64,000 nt of DNA. Source: Agelas oroides (taxonomy: Eukaryota; Porifera; Demospongiae; Agelasida; Agelasidae). How positions within the stretch are numbered: the stretch's first letter is position 1; each line of letters begins with the position of its first letter. Below the pieces are notes generated by a model. That model was not told the DNA's origin. It searched no databases and saw only the letters and a list, made by a program, of their open reading frames with translations. The position numbers and the translations under genes are program-made. The stretch covers positions 6,865,554 through 6,929,553 of the forward strand of contig OX422196.1 of assembly GCA_949130485.1 (NCBI GenBank). The letters are read 5' to 3'. Shown in pieces: positions 23,301 through 34,900 of this stretch.

Positions 23301-26300
23301 GACATCCCTCAGCGAAACATGTGCATAGTCTTGCAGCAAATTGCCTCCAGAGCACCGGGGAGTTTTGAATGTTCCACGAACCAGCGTTGTGACGGGGTAG
23401 ACTGCAGTGCTGACCTCTTGAATAATGGCATGCCTTTTCGGTCTCATGCGGTGATCCTTGTGTGCCAGCTGCCCCGCCCAGCAGTGGAGATTATCCTCCT
23501 TGCCTCAAGTGGTGCAGCCATTGTTAATGAGACTGTCGACCACTCAGAAGTACTGTCGGTTCAACAGTTCCTGCAAGTCAACATAACACTGGACCAATAC
23601 CAGAATGCCATTGGATTGCAGGTTAATGACTTAATATTTGATGTGCCCCCCCCCCCCCCCCCCCCCCCCCAAGCCTCGAGCTCATTTCTAGGCCTTGCCC
23701 AGCTTTTCATCACTTGCAGTCTGCACTGTATGCTGGATGGGGGCTAGAATTTAGGCTCTCCCCACCCCACATTGAAATTAGGTAGTTGTCTGTAATCGTT
23801 AGTAGAGTAGTGCATCATGTTTACATTGGGAAGTAGGTTGACCTAAGGGGCTCTTCTTGTTTGTCATCAACTGAGCATGTAAATAAATGAACATGCAACC
23901 GCACTGCTCTCCTTGATATGACCTTCTCTTCTTTACAAGATACATGTACACACTCTTGTCCACCCACAGGTTGAGGCCACATTTCTCAGCAACCCTCCTG
24001 CTCCTGTCATTGAGTACACTCTCATACCATTAGACACCTCCGACTGCCAGCGCCCGACTCTGAGTAAGTGAGGACATCTTCAGTCATGTGACCTTCAGAT
24101 GTTTTGATGTCTGGTAGTCTCATGGCTGGTGTTTCTTGCATGTTTACCAAAGAGGAGGGTGGGCTCTCTTTCAAACATGAAAACAAACTTCTCACAAAAA
24201 CAAACATTTTCTCACTAGTCAAAACTGAAGAAGATGGCTGCATTCTAGGCCTCACTCCCAGACCTCATCTGTCATATATATTGCTTCCAGTATTATGTGC
24301 AGGAAAACGGTCTGGGACCGACACTAGTTTCACCTCAAATCTGAACCTATGGTTTTAACAATCTGGCCTACCCTCATACCGAGGCCATGTAGGAAAACTT
24401 TCCTTCTTCCACGTGGCCTGAGTATGAGGCTAACCCAATTCTCCACCATGCATAGCTCTTGGCACAATTAAGGTGTTTACAACTGAACCATTATAGTTGA
24501 CATTTCAACATTTGACAATTTAGACACTGAACTCTCTGGGTATCTTGGGGTGCAATAAAATGTCATTAGTATTTGTGAGTAGCAGCCAAATGGCTCCTAC
24601 TTCACCAGCTGGGCTCAAAGTAGGAGCCAGACATGTGTTGACTAGCCTCGTTCCCAGGCTCTCCAGAACGCGAATTGTACACGCGTGGAGAGCCTGGTAT
24701 CTTTTCTACGTAGGCATGACGTAATCGAAATAGGACTAAAACAGAAAGGTAACGTTTTGCACGTTGTTCAACCAACTATGCGTTCAACGCTCAGTGTGTA
24801 TAATATTCAACCCCCGATAACTAGATAAATGTAGTAAGTTGGCCGCTACCTTCGCTCTTTTTCCTCTTCTGAGTCTCGGGTACGCCCACGCGCAATTAAG
24901 GTCGTTCTACCTCCGTTCTATCTTTGAGGGTTCTCACGTGAGAATAAATACCAGGCTCTCTCCGCGTGTACAACTTCAATTTCGCGTTCCGGAGCGGAGG
25001 AGCCTGGGAACGAGGCTATGTGTTGACTACATAGCTATTAGTGGTAGCTTCATTCCCAGACAGATTTTTTGCAGACACAGATGGTGTGGGTATGAGGCTG
25101 GACACTCAAGTTGGGTTAATAGCACGTAAATTAACATGCGAATTAAAATGGACCACAGGATAACCAGGGAAGCCTGTAAACAAGGCTAGGTAAATTCCCT
25201 AGGGAGTATGTGATGATGTTACGACTGGACTGTGTAGATATCATTAGCATCGTACTCAGGCCGTTTAACGGCCAGGGAACAAGGCTAAATAATTGTTAGC
25301 TGTAGCTGTTAGTCACAATACTGTCGTAGGTAGGAAACTACCCAAGATGGCACTACAAATCTCACAAAGGCAGAATGACCTTGAGTTCGGGTAACAGCCT
25401 GGGGTAATGGGCTGGTCAGTGAACATACTGGTCAGTGTCTTTCCACATCAAACCACCAAGTCTTTTTACGAAAAAAAAATATATATAATAGTTGATGTAA
25501 AATAATGAGGGTAGTCAAATGAGGGGAACAATGAACACACAAGCACAATGCTGAGTGTGCCAGCTGTGTGTGGTTGATAATTAAGTAGTGGCTACTTCAC
25601 TCATAGCTCACCCAGATCAGGACATAATGCTGTGTCCTGCCTCCTCTCCTCTGACCTTTTTAAATGGTGTTAGTCTGATTCCCAGGCCCCCATCCAGCTT
25701 CCTGTTGCTTGCAGTATGGAAAAACGATGTGAAAGGGACATTTACAAGACACTGTTGCTAAATGGCGGGACTTTACTTTGCTTTTGGTAGCCATCACCAT
25801 GGTAAAGAGATTTTTGTCCTCAATATTGAGACAGATGGGGTGGGCCTAGGAGCTTGTTACTCAGTTAGTGTGGACAGGGACAATGGCTACTGACTGCTTT
25901 CACATCGTACTTGCTGTTCCTTGCCAACTTGAGACATGTGCCTGCATGCACCCATGCATTTTGGCTATGTCATCTTGTTAGCCATCATAGTCAGCAGGGT
26001 GTAGGCCCATAATGTGCAGAGGCCAAAACTTAAATACTACTTGTCAACAGTTGTATAGCCTCATTCCCAGGCCTGAAGTGCAGCATGGGTTTGAGGCTAA
26101 ACAGTTGGTGTGTTGATATGGGTCTGTCATACAACCACCTGTTGATATGGTCTGTAATATGTCTACGATGCTCAGAACACAATGTATTTATAACTATTGC
26201 ACTAGGTACTGGAGGAACAGAAACAGACCAGACCACTACTGATGATGATGATGGAAGAGTAGAAGGTGTGTACTGTGTGCCTTGTTCCCATGCTCAGAAC

Positions 26301-27810
26301 ACAATGTATTTATAACTATTGCACTAGGTACTGGAGGAACAGAAACAGACCAGACCACTACTGATGATGATGATGGAAGAGTAGAAGGTGTGTACTGTGT
26401 GCCTTGTTCCCAAGTTCTCCCTCTCTTAGCTTCCTCCAAAGTCTGTATTGAATCACCTTTAATAGCAAGGATGGGGTGCTTGGGAATGAGGTTGAGGTGT
26501 GTGTGTGTATGTGTGTGTTAACGTTATTGTTGTTTCGTAAGGTTTCTTGCAGTTCCTTTCCTTAAGGTAGGACAACCTTGAATCGCGAATCGGGCCGATT
26601 CTGCTCATGAATAATTAGAGTTAGGTGACCATAATGGCGCAATTGAAATTCATTGGCTTGTTTACACTTTCCCATGGCGGCAACCGGAATCAACAAGGGG
26701 GGCGTATCCCTTTGATGTGGCCTTCGGCCCTTTGTAGTGGTCTGGCGGCACTTTCATGTGGCTGGACGGAACTTTGAAAAAATCGTCCCTTAAAAAAAAA
26801 AAAAACAGTAAAGAGATTTTCTAGCTCGTTGAATGTGAAGCTTGCCTGAGTGGGCTTGAATGTTTGTGAGTGTACTGGAAAGGCAGAGAGCCATCCTGGA
26901 AGACGGGTATTATCACACAGTTGTCTGGCAAAGGTACTGTAGAAAGCTGACTTTTCGGGCTTGTAGGCTCCACCCGATTTTATTCTAGTGGGAATGTGTG
27001 TAACTTGGCTCCATTCTAGGGGCAATGACAGGGAGTAGGTTTGTGTGCATAACTCCCTGGCCTGGAGGTGAGCGGGAAAAAGCATACATAGTTTTGTAGG
27101 GGGTGAGTTGGGCTTTCTGAAACTGGGCTCAGTTTTGATTGGTTTGAGTGAAGGTATGTTGAATTTTTCATGAAAGGCAGCACAGCCAAAATTACTGTTT
27201 TTGAGGTCAAATGTGTGTTTTGGCCTGTAGACTGGAATTGAAGTGGTCCCAGGACAAATCCATACGTAAAGTTTTTACTTGTTTTGTGTGTGTGTTGATG
27301 ATGTGGTCAGGCTGGGGGTGGAGCCTTGGAGAGGGTGCAAATTTTTATTTTAGCTGAGGGACTAAAGTTTTTTTGGCATTATCAGGTAGAGAAAGCAGTT
27401 TGGTACAAACTTTTTGTGAATCTTGTGTACACTTACCCATCCATCCGTCCACATTACTCGGAGATCTGTGATTCAAGGTTGTCCCACCTTGTGTATACAT
27501 AGTGGCTGATTTGTGGTAGATAGGCAAGGTTCTAGTTTCCTGCTTTCAGTCTCCAAGTATGGTAGAAGTGTTGTCTGTTGTGGTAGACTGTGCAAGGTTC
27601 TAGTTTCCTGCTTTCAGTCTCCAAGTATGGTAGGAAGTGTTGTCTGTTGTGGTAGACTGTGCAAAGACCTTTGGCTTTGTGGCTTGCAGCAAGTTCATCC
27701 CCACCTTCATGTTTTGTCTTCAAACAGCTGCCTCAGCTGGGAACCCTCTTATTGCCGGAGCCACTGTTCTGTTTCTGTCTCTACTGGGAAGTAGACTTTG
27801 CACTCCATAG
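17370..27810 (+). CDS. Secreted/GPI-anchored mucin-like protein with five six-Cys modules
   Basis: Function unknown. Fourteen exons total 3372 nt (1123 aa): 17370-17412, 17605-17924, 18008-18101, 18277-18668, 19111-19201, 19321-20045, 20371-20464, 21227-21954, 22302-22395, 23128-23621, 23970-24063, 26206-26265, 26328-26387, 27728-27810. Exon 1 is a signal peptide (MRVLLVFLTVLALRG) nearly identical to that of the upstream receptor. Then come five modules, each a large exon with five Cys plus a 91-94 bp exon carrying the sixth. Modules 3-5 start with Thr/Pro/Ser linkers likely to be O-glycosylated. Two duplicated 60-bp exons encode an acidic spacer (TTTDDDDG). The last exon encodes small residues, then a hydrophobic stretch (ATVLFLSLLG) and stops: a likely GPI-attachment signal. 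The donor GTTAAT of the large exons is unusual but repeated. The 3' join over 2.1 kb to 26206 rests on phase alone. Confidence 0.75.
17472..17517. repeat. 46-bp near-perfect hairpin in intron 1
   Basis: Arms ATAGATAATATATGCACGGAA and its complement around TTC, in the first intron of the six-Cys gene. No similarity to the other inverted-repeat families of the window. Confidence 0.8.
18972..19079. mobile_element. Foldback MITE, TAGCCTCATTCCCAGG family
   Basis: Left AAGCCTCATTCCCAGGCTTC, right GAGGCCTGGACATGAGGCTA, 108 bp with diverged arms, ending about 30 bp before the acceptor of exon 19111. Confidence 0.7.
19351..19670 (+). repeat. Thr/Pro/Ser-coding minisatellite, module 3 linker
   Basis: Repeats of CTCCCTCCACTCCT type encode TPPS and TTPS units, about 100 residues of potential O-glycosylation sites. 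The equivalent linker is about as long at 21256-21590 but only about 35 residues at 23157-23250. Confidence 0.85.
21256..21590 (+). repeat. Thr/Pro/Ser-coding minisatellite, module 4 linker
   Basis: Same TPPS-type repeat as module 3 with the variants RPS and AHPS, ending in TSSSTPNSSSD just before the first conserved Cys exon region. Confidence 0.85.
23157..23250 (+). repeat. Contracted Thr/Pro/Ser linker, module 5
   Basis: Starts and ends with the same codons as the module 4 linker but lacks its central repeats, as expected from an in-frame deletion in a recent duplicate. Confidence 0.8.
24643..25018. mobile_element. Long compound foldback element, TAGCCTCGTTCCCAGG family
   Basis: Outer ends TAGCCTCGTTCCCAGGCTC and GAGCCTGGGAACGAGGCTA. 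Inside, a second inverted pair (GAGAGCCTGGTATC at about 24697, ATACCAGGCTCTC at about 24949) gives two smaller hairpins within the large one. It has the same plan as 63218-63424. 376 bp, in the 2.1 kb intron after the last six-Cys module. Confidence 0.8.
26056..26099. mobile_element. Minimal foldback MITE, TAGCCTCATTCCCAGG family
   Basis: TAGCCTCATTCCCAGGC at the left and GGGTTTGAGGCTA at the right enclose almost nothing; 44 bp. Confidence 0.65.
26168..26411 (+). repeat. 122-bp tandem duplication containing a whole exon
   Basis: Units 26168-26289 and 26290-26411 are nearly identical. Each holds a 60-bp phase 1-1 exon (26206-26265 and 26328-26387) with its own acceptor and GTGTGT donor, so either or both can be included without a frame shift. 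Confidence 0.85.
26564..27490. mobile_element. Nonautonomous DNA element, AAGGTRGGACAACCTTGAATC ends
   Basis: Left end AAGGTAGGACAACCTTGAAT and right end complementary with one mismatch (GGTTGTCCCACCTT). The 927-bp interior has a poly-A run and a minus-strand ORF (26690-27085) without recognisable domains. No clear target duplication. It lies in the intron before the GPI exon. Confidence 0.7.
27524..27660. repeat. Two-copy tandem repeat, 68-bp unit
   Basis: GCAAGGTTCTAGTTTCCTGC recurs at 27524 and 27592, directly after the AAGGTRGG element and before the terminal exon of the six-Cys gene. Noncoding. Confidence 0.85.
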
Positions 27811-28827
27811 AACAATGATTACTGTAACTAACCCTTCCTTGACAGCTTCTATATTTGTACAAAATTTCATCCAATGTATTGTGTGCATAGATCTCTTATT
27901 AATTGTACTACACTAATGCACCATGATGATATTGTTAACTCTGCTTGTACTGTTTTAATTTTAGCAACATCTGAATAGCTCGGTGGTGTTCCTTATGTGA
28001 CAGTATGCAGTGGGAAGTCACTTGTCCAAACACGTTGGGACCAGAGGTTGTTCGGATAACTGGATAAGGGAAACATTACTATTTGAATGCAAAGTGGATT
28101 ACTTTCCATTTAACGCACAGTAAATTCTATGAATATCATTATTTGGGGGTTAGGATAAACTGAAGATTGAGATAACTGAAGTTCAGATAAGTGACTTTCT
28201 ACTGCAGTTGCTTTTTAAAAACTAGCCACATCACTAATTTTTAGGAAGAGACTACTTTTAAATTTGAGCTGTATGTGATATGAATGCTCATTAATGGATC
28301 TCGGCAGACTATCCCCCACAGTGGATGGTGTCAAGTGCGGAGAATAAGATAGATGTGCATTAGACAGAGGATGTAGCCATTGAACAAATTCAGTGGGATG
28401 GAGGGCGGGGGTGTCCTTTACTGTTCTTGAATCCTTCACTGAATCCATCACTGTCATGAATCACTTGTGTGTTGGGCAGCCTGAGGTAACTAAAAGTGGG
28501 CTGGAGACTTTGCATGTGTACTGGCTCATCACCCCTTTGCCCATTATCCCACCCCTCCGAGCCTTGCTTTTAACATATGTTAAACTTCATAAAATTTCAC
28601 TGTCCCTTATACAGAGTGCCTCTGACATAATAGTATACCAGATGCAAACAGTGATGAGAGCCGGACAGTATATATTTTTTCCAAAAATAACAGCAAATAA
28701 AGCAAGTTACCTACCAACTAGAATGTAGCTAAAGCGGCTCTAAGTCAACTGTCATTTTAAACTTAAACAAACAAACGGCAAACACATTAAAGCTACCTAC
28801 CCAATAGAACACAGAGTATGTGAGTTT
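27811..28827. other. Convergent intergenic region
   Basis: Lies between the stop of the six-Cys gene (+) and the stop of the first TIMP-like gene (minus). No gene, RNA or obvious transposon seen; both 3' UTRs must lie here. Confidence 0.7.
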
Positions 28828-30890
28828 CTAAACAAGCAGAGTCCCAACTATAGTTAGTGCAATCAGAATGGTCACAGAAGGAAAGAATGCCAGTGCTCCA
28901 CACCTTGGTGCAAGTTCGGACAAGAGGTTGAACTCGCTACTGGAATAGCTGCCCACTGTAGACCATGCATTGATGGGGTTGCAGCCACCCCCTATGCCCA
29001 CAACATATTCTTCTTGGAGCTGAAGTAGCCTGCCTTGATTCCCACATGAAGTCAGCACATCTGGACCAGGAACAATCAGTGTTTCACCACGCTGTGCATA
29101 GATGGTAAGAAATATATATACTGGGTAGTGTACTGCATGAATGACATGGTGAAAAACTCACTAGCACCCAGCACATGTATACAATGATTGAGTGCTAGAA
29201 ATATGTGGCTGTCATGTTGGTAAAAAAACTTAGCTATGTGAACTAATGACATCTGCTGGTGCATGAGTCAGAAAAAGACTAGGCTACTGTGATCAGTACA
29301 CAACAATCAGCGAGTGCCAACAGCACCCACACTTATAGCTACAGTTGACTTGCTGGAAAAGAGAGCTCGAAAGAGTACCATAATTACACACCACTCCATA
29401 TGATGATTCAACTGTGTTAACAGTATCCCAACCCCCCCCCCCCCCACACACACACACACACACACATTTTGGTACCCCCGTGCAAAATTTGTTAGGATTT
29501 GTGGCCCCCGCATGCCAAATAATATGAGGAGATATCATATCTCCAACTATCCCCCTTTCCCCCCGTCAATTTTGCATCCATTTGTAAGTGCGGTCATGAT
29601 GAGTTTGACACTATGGAAATGCTATCTAAAGGGCAGTGTGTATTTACACCCATGAATGGTTATGGTTTCATAATGCTACCAAGGAGAATGCCATTACTGT
29701 TGAGAACGAGGACGATGCTCCTGGCAACAGGGAATATGGCACCAAAAGTGAGGAGGATACCACCAAAGTCAATAGTGAGGAGACCATCTATGAGGAGCTA
29801 CATCATTCCCAAGCAAAGGCAGAACTCACTTCTTAGATTCTCACCGCCTGATGCTTGCAACAATTCTACAATTGTAAAGTCATCTCTGAAAAAGTGTGGA
29901 CTGATTCTGAGTATATAAGCGTTACTGTACTGTTGTTTGCATTGCGTATGTAAACCAAAATACTGTGCACATAAATTAAGATATTTTGCATGGGGTATTA
30001 AATATCCTAGGAAATTTAGCACCCAGGATGTGATATTTCCTGACTTGGAAGGGGGTTCCAAATTTCCTGGGGGTTCCATATTTTCTAGGAAAAATGGTAT
30101 GGGGGTCACAGTGCTGTATTTCCTGGGGTGCCTAATAGCTGGTAGCAACGAGAGCTCCCACTGTATAATTCTACAGTCAATAATATGCTTACTGTGTAGT
30201 TGCCTTTGAAAACCCTTGTCACCTCCACTGTGTAAACACAGGGCTGTAATGTTCCCACTTCTATCCGAAGGTATTCACTGGAGCTCCTATCATTGAATGG
30301 ACAAGAGTAGAAGCAATCACTGTCCGTTCTGTTCACAACAGGAGGCATGTCGGTGGTTACACTCTCCACAGCGACACCTGCATGTGTGGGGAAAGCACTA
30401 CTCTTAGTTGGTAACAAGTGCAAGATCCAGCTGAAAGCCACAATTTCAATCTGAATTGTTGAGAAGACCCGCCCTACAGAAAACTGGGCGGGGCTGCTTG
30501 GTTGTATCGGTACCGTACGCCTTTACCTGAGCCAGCAAGTGAAGTAGCTTGAGCCGAACATGTAGCTATTTCGTTTGATGACGGTAGCCTACAGGGTCTT
30601 TCGTCCAACCTCGTCCTGTTCACCACCTCCACATTCACGACGCTCGTGTTGCCCGTTGCGAACGTGTAGTCCTGGCACTGGAGGTTAGCGTCTCCACTCG
30701 CTGGGATGCAGTTACAGGTGGCTCCGACAACTCGAGCCGTGTACACGTCAGGTCTGCTGTACTCTCCACAGAAGTCCTCTTCAATGGCTTGTGTCCTGGG
30801 ACGGTTGAATGAGCCTGGCTGACAGGAACAAGAAAACACGACGCCAGGGAGGGCACATAACAGAAACAGGCAGAGCACCTTCATTTTCAT
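28828..30890 (-). CDS. TIMP-like NTR protein with GPI-type tail
   Basis: Secreted NTR-domain protein related to tissue inhibitors of metalloproteinases. Three exons on the minus strand, 30527-30890, 30193-30377 and 28828-29091, 813 nt (270 aa). A signal peptide (VLCLFLLCALPGVVFS) is followed directly by Cys-Ser-Cys, the arrangement whose free N-terminal Cys chelates the protease zinc in TIMPs. Conserved VYTARVVG, CNCIPASG and VTRVFKGNYT precede the NTR exon (CG, LQEEYVVGIGG, CNPI-x-x-W). The last residues (ALAFFPSVTILIALTIVGTLLV-like hydrophobic run) end at the stop, indicating GPI attachment rather than the transmembrane exon used by its three paralogues. Inhibitory activity is inferred, not shown. 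Confidence 0.85.
29431..29466. repeat. C-run plus (CA)n microsatellite
   Basis: A run of about 14 C followed by (CA)n in the last intron of the first TIMP-like gene. Confidence 0.9.
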
Positions 30891-31995
30891 GCATCTACTA
30901 TCTACGATTTACGTAGCTGACAGTACCGTGGGGGGAGGTGAAAGGTAATCCATAATGTGTGAAAGAATGTTTGCAATGCTCGCAATGTTATATATTAGCT
31001 ACAGTGTTGAAATTAGCTATTAATATAATTAGCTATACAGTCATGTGGGAGTGTCTCCCATTCAGAACCAATGATAAAATATAACGAGAAAATAAATCCC
31101 CCCAGAAACAATTCATCAATTAAGCCATCAATCAGATCTATGACAAAGTGTTAGGTGTTATTGACTAGCCTTCGTTCCCAGGCCTTCTCACCGTCCAGTT
31201 TTTGATCATTTGCAGTATGCAAAAACATACTGCAAGCAATCAAAACTGGACGGTGGGAAGGCCTGGGAATGAGGCTAGTTGTTGACTACAATTTTTGTAT
31301 TAATGCTGTGATGACCATGCAGCAATATGACTTAGTAGTGTCACCATTGAAGGCCAGGTTAATGTGATGATATGAACTAATAAAGAAGATGTGCTGATAA
31401 CCAATTAGTCAGCTAATTGTATGTGCTAGCAACCACCGATTAGTCGATTATGAAAGTAGTCATTTGGACCCTACAAAGTGGGCAAATGTAACAAGTAAAA
31501 CCATCCTGCCAGGATAGCCATGAGTTCAGCACATCCTGGCTGTGTTAGCCAACAGTCAGAAAATGTGACAACGTACTAAGTCTTGGCACTAATACCTCTG
31601 CTAATACCTGATAGCAGTTCATCTAACCTCATTCCCAGACTCTCATACATGGACCTGGGAATGAGGCTACATCTCATCACGAGTAGTCACAGCAGAGTGA
31701 CAGTGAGAAAATACATAGTTAGTAAATATGAAATAGTATTATGTTCTAGCTGCTTGCTACAGCACTATGCAAGTTTTAATTACTTATACTGAGCGTGTGA
31801 ACCAGGAACAAAATTTTTGCAGAAAATTTTCAATGTCGTACAATAGGTACAAAATCAATTCAGTTGATTAAAACTGAGTGTGTATTATAATAGCATTAAG
31901 CCAGGAACAACTGATGGAGTTCTCATTGATATACAACACATACTACATACAATACAGTAACATTACATCTAGCAGTACTGCACGCCTACTGCTGC
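30891..31995. other. Region upstream of the first TIMP-like gene
   Basis: No coding support. It contains the hairpin at 31166-31277 and a minimal relative at about 31625-31670 (CTCATTCCCAGAC paired with CTGGGAATGAGGCTA). The promoter of the gene at 28828-30890 must be here. Confidence 0.7.
31166..31277. mobile_element. Intact foldback MITE, TAGCCTYRTTCCCAGG family
   Basis: The best preserved 112-bp copy: TAGCCTTCGTTCCCAGGCCT pairs with AGGCCTGGGAATGAGGCTA, and the arms continue through CACCGTCCAGTTTTTGAT to a small loop (GTATGCAAAAACATAC). Confidence 0.9.
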
Positions 31996-34900
31996 TCACT
32001 CCTTTTCATCGATTGCAGTTGTCCCACTCTCCACATTGTAGGATGACTTCTCATTCAGGGATTTGGCTTTAGGGCGGTGCTGAAGTATACAAAAAGTTTT
32101 CATTCATATTATACCATAGAACTAAAGTCACACAAACAGGAGACTCCCAGCAGTACTAGCAGTGTGGTAGCTAGTCTCTAGGAGCAGAGTAGAACAAGCT
32201 ACAGTCTAATGTACTATAGAAAGCAATGCTGGTCTCTTGGACGGTTAATAGAACTGTGAAATGTCTCGTTAATAATTGTTGGTGTAGTAGGGCAGGATCA
32301 TATGATTCATGGCATGACTGTACATGAAGCTCTATAGTCTCCATCTTGCCAGGCTGCTCACTGCTGCCCATAGCAAAAATGGAGTAGAGCTGTCCCAGGT
32401 GATCATGGGAAAGTGGCATATGTAACTGTTTGCAAACCTAACCCTCTTAACATCCTGCTCAGACACACAGCACATCATAGAGACATACCTCAATCATAAA
32501 GAGCCCAATCTTAGAAGTAGGGTGTCGGTAGCCGTACACGAGGACACCCACACATACTGCTATCCCTGCCAACACTATCAGGAACACAAGTCCTCCCAGA
32601 ACAACCCCTGCAATGGCTCCAGAGGATAGGGGGGGACCTTGTGGACCTAGGGATATGGTAGTATGATGGATAAATGCAAGTAACAAATGCATGTGTGTGT
32701 GCATGTGTGTGTGCATGTGTGTGTGTGTGTGCATGTGTGTGTGCATGTGTGTATATATTATGTGAACCACTTGCATACACGTAGTCCAATGCATACATGC
32801 AGGGAAAAAGTTTTGAAACTTAATCTGCATGTGCTAGGCATGGTGGCAGTGGAACCAGTATGGATACACAACAACATACAGTATAGAAGCCAGGGAGCAG
32901 TGAAAGTGCCGACAGCACAATGAATGGCGACATATATATCAGTTATTTTGTCTACACCTCTGCTAGGTGTAGAGGCAGTGGAACATACTCAACAATAACA
33001 GCAGAAGCAAGCACAATTTCTGGCAATCAAAAACCTTGATCCCGGTTGCAAACTCTTCAACAGGTGACATAACATTGCAACTTTCAGCAGTATGGGAAAA
33101 TGATAAAGGCTGTGGTGGTCTAGCTGATAACAGGGTGAGGGTAAGTGATCATATTGCCAGGAAGTGCAACCATCTTCTTACTAGCAAGAAGCTCCACATG
33201 CAGGTTTTTTTAAAGAGCGCCCACTTCCCTCTTTGGTAAATGTGTAAGGTAGGTACACCATTCCGTATGGGCCCTATTTCTCAAGTGGTCAATATAACAG
33301 CCTTAATCTGATGGTCACATGACTGAACATGACATCACTTACCCAGCGTTGGGCGCTGGCAGTTGGAGGTGTCTATTGGTATGAGAGTGTACTCAATGAT
33401 AGGAGCAGGAGGGTTGTTGAGAAATGTGGCCTCAACCTGTGGGTGGACAAGGGTAAGAGTTCTAACAGAGAGATCTGAAATGAGATCTGGTTACATGGTA
33501 GTAACTCAAGTAATGACACACAAGAAGAGTGATTACCCATATCTTAGTCAGATTTCCCAGAGGAATGTACTGCTTCATACATAGTAGGAGAGATTGACAT
33601 TCTTGTTATATGGCAGTAGCTTTATGAGGTTCAATTAATGAAATAAAGATTATTAACCTGCAATCCAATGGCATTCTGGAGCTGGTTGACTGTTATGTTG
33701 ATTTGCAGGAACTGTTGAACAGACAGTACTTCTGAGTGGTCCACAGTCTCATTAACAATGGCTGCACCACTTGAGGCAAGGAGGATAATCTCCACTGCTG
33801 GGCGGGGCAGCTGGCACACAAGGATCACCGCACGATACCGAAAAGGCATGCCGTTGTTCAAGGGATCAGCACTGCAGTCTACCCCATCACAACGCTGGTT
33901 CGTGGAACATTCAAAATTCCCCGGTGCTCTGGAGGCAATTTGCTGCAAGACTGTGCACATGTTTCGCTGAGGGATCTCTACCGTGGTAGTGAGGGTGGGT
34001 GTGTTTGTGGTGGCCTCTGTAAATGCTCTACACCCTGAAGCAAGTTGTGTCAGGAGGTTGAGCTCACTACTGGAATAGCTGCTTACTGTAGACCACTCAG
34101 CAATGGGATTGCAGACACCCCCTATGCCCACCACATATTCCTCTTGGAGCCGAAGCAGTATGCCAGGAGCCCCACATGTGGTCAGTACATCTGGACCAAC
34201 AACAACCAAGGTTTCACCAGGCTGCAAACAATGAGGAAATGTGACAACATACATAGCGGAATAGCATTCCACTGCATTGCATGGTACACCTAGAAACTAA
34301 GAAATATCAACTAGCAGACATACATACTTGAAAGAACAGGGTTGCTAACCAGAATAAACTTGTGATATTCTACATGCACAAAGTTGATATCCTTGCATGC
34401 AAGAGTAACATCGCTAGAAATGTATCTGATAGTAGAGCAGGAAGTTTAGTGGCTCTTTGAATTTACATATTAGAGGAACATGAATGAAATTCAGTCTAAT
34501 TTCAATGTTTTGTGAGTTAGGCAATGTACTCTGGTTTTGAGTCTTTTGACTACACTGACTTATTGAAGGGAATTCTTAGATAATTCTCCTACTATAGGGT
34601 GATTCAAGTCTATGTTAACAACTATACATAATGTGCACAACAACTTCCACTGAATGTTCCACAAGTCTATGTCAAATGTTTGCACACCGCTAAAACAGTA
34701 ATCTTGATTACTATGGTTGCATGAATGCTAATCAACAGTATGGGACAATTCCGTAGAAGTGAATACATGAATAGCCTTCCACATTTTTAGCCTTCCACAT
34801 TTTTTTTACACGCCCTACATTCTGGATAGTCACCCATTTGTATAGTAATCAAATACTTTGCTAAAACAACTTTTGATAGTGTGTACATGCATGCATGCAA

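Larger units (their letters stand above)
19245..24063 (+). repeat. Three tandem copies of a six-Cys exon pair with introns
   Basis: Copies run from about 19245, 21140 and 23040. Introns as well as exons match: the CTAATCGTGC block recurs at 21001 and 22902, so the last two copies have a 1901-bp period. Each intron also carries a remnant of the foldback family (TTTCTAGGCC at about 20101, 22024 and 23689). High intron identity between copies 2 and 3 marks them as the youngest pair. Confidence 0.85.

Noticed and set aside
26690-27085. 131-aa minus-strand ORF as a gene
   Set aside because: Contained in an inverted-repeat element, with a poly-Phe run from poly-A and no recognisable domain.
32511-32830. 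His/Thr-rich ORFs around 32.5-32.8 kb
   Set aside because: They come from the CA/TG microsatellite next to the transmembrane exon; only 32489-32646 is supported.
34440-34640. Intron similarity between the gene at 31996 and 20890-21130 as part of the module copying
   Set aside because: It lies on the opposite orientation relative to the gene, so it is better explained as an independent dispersed repeat.
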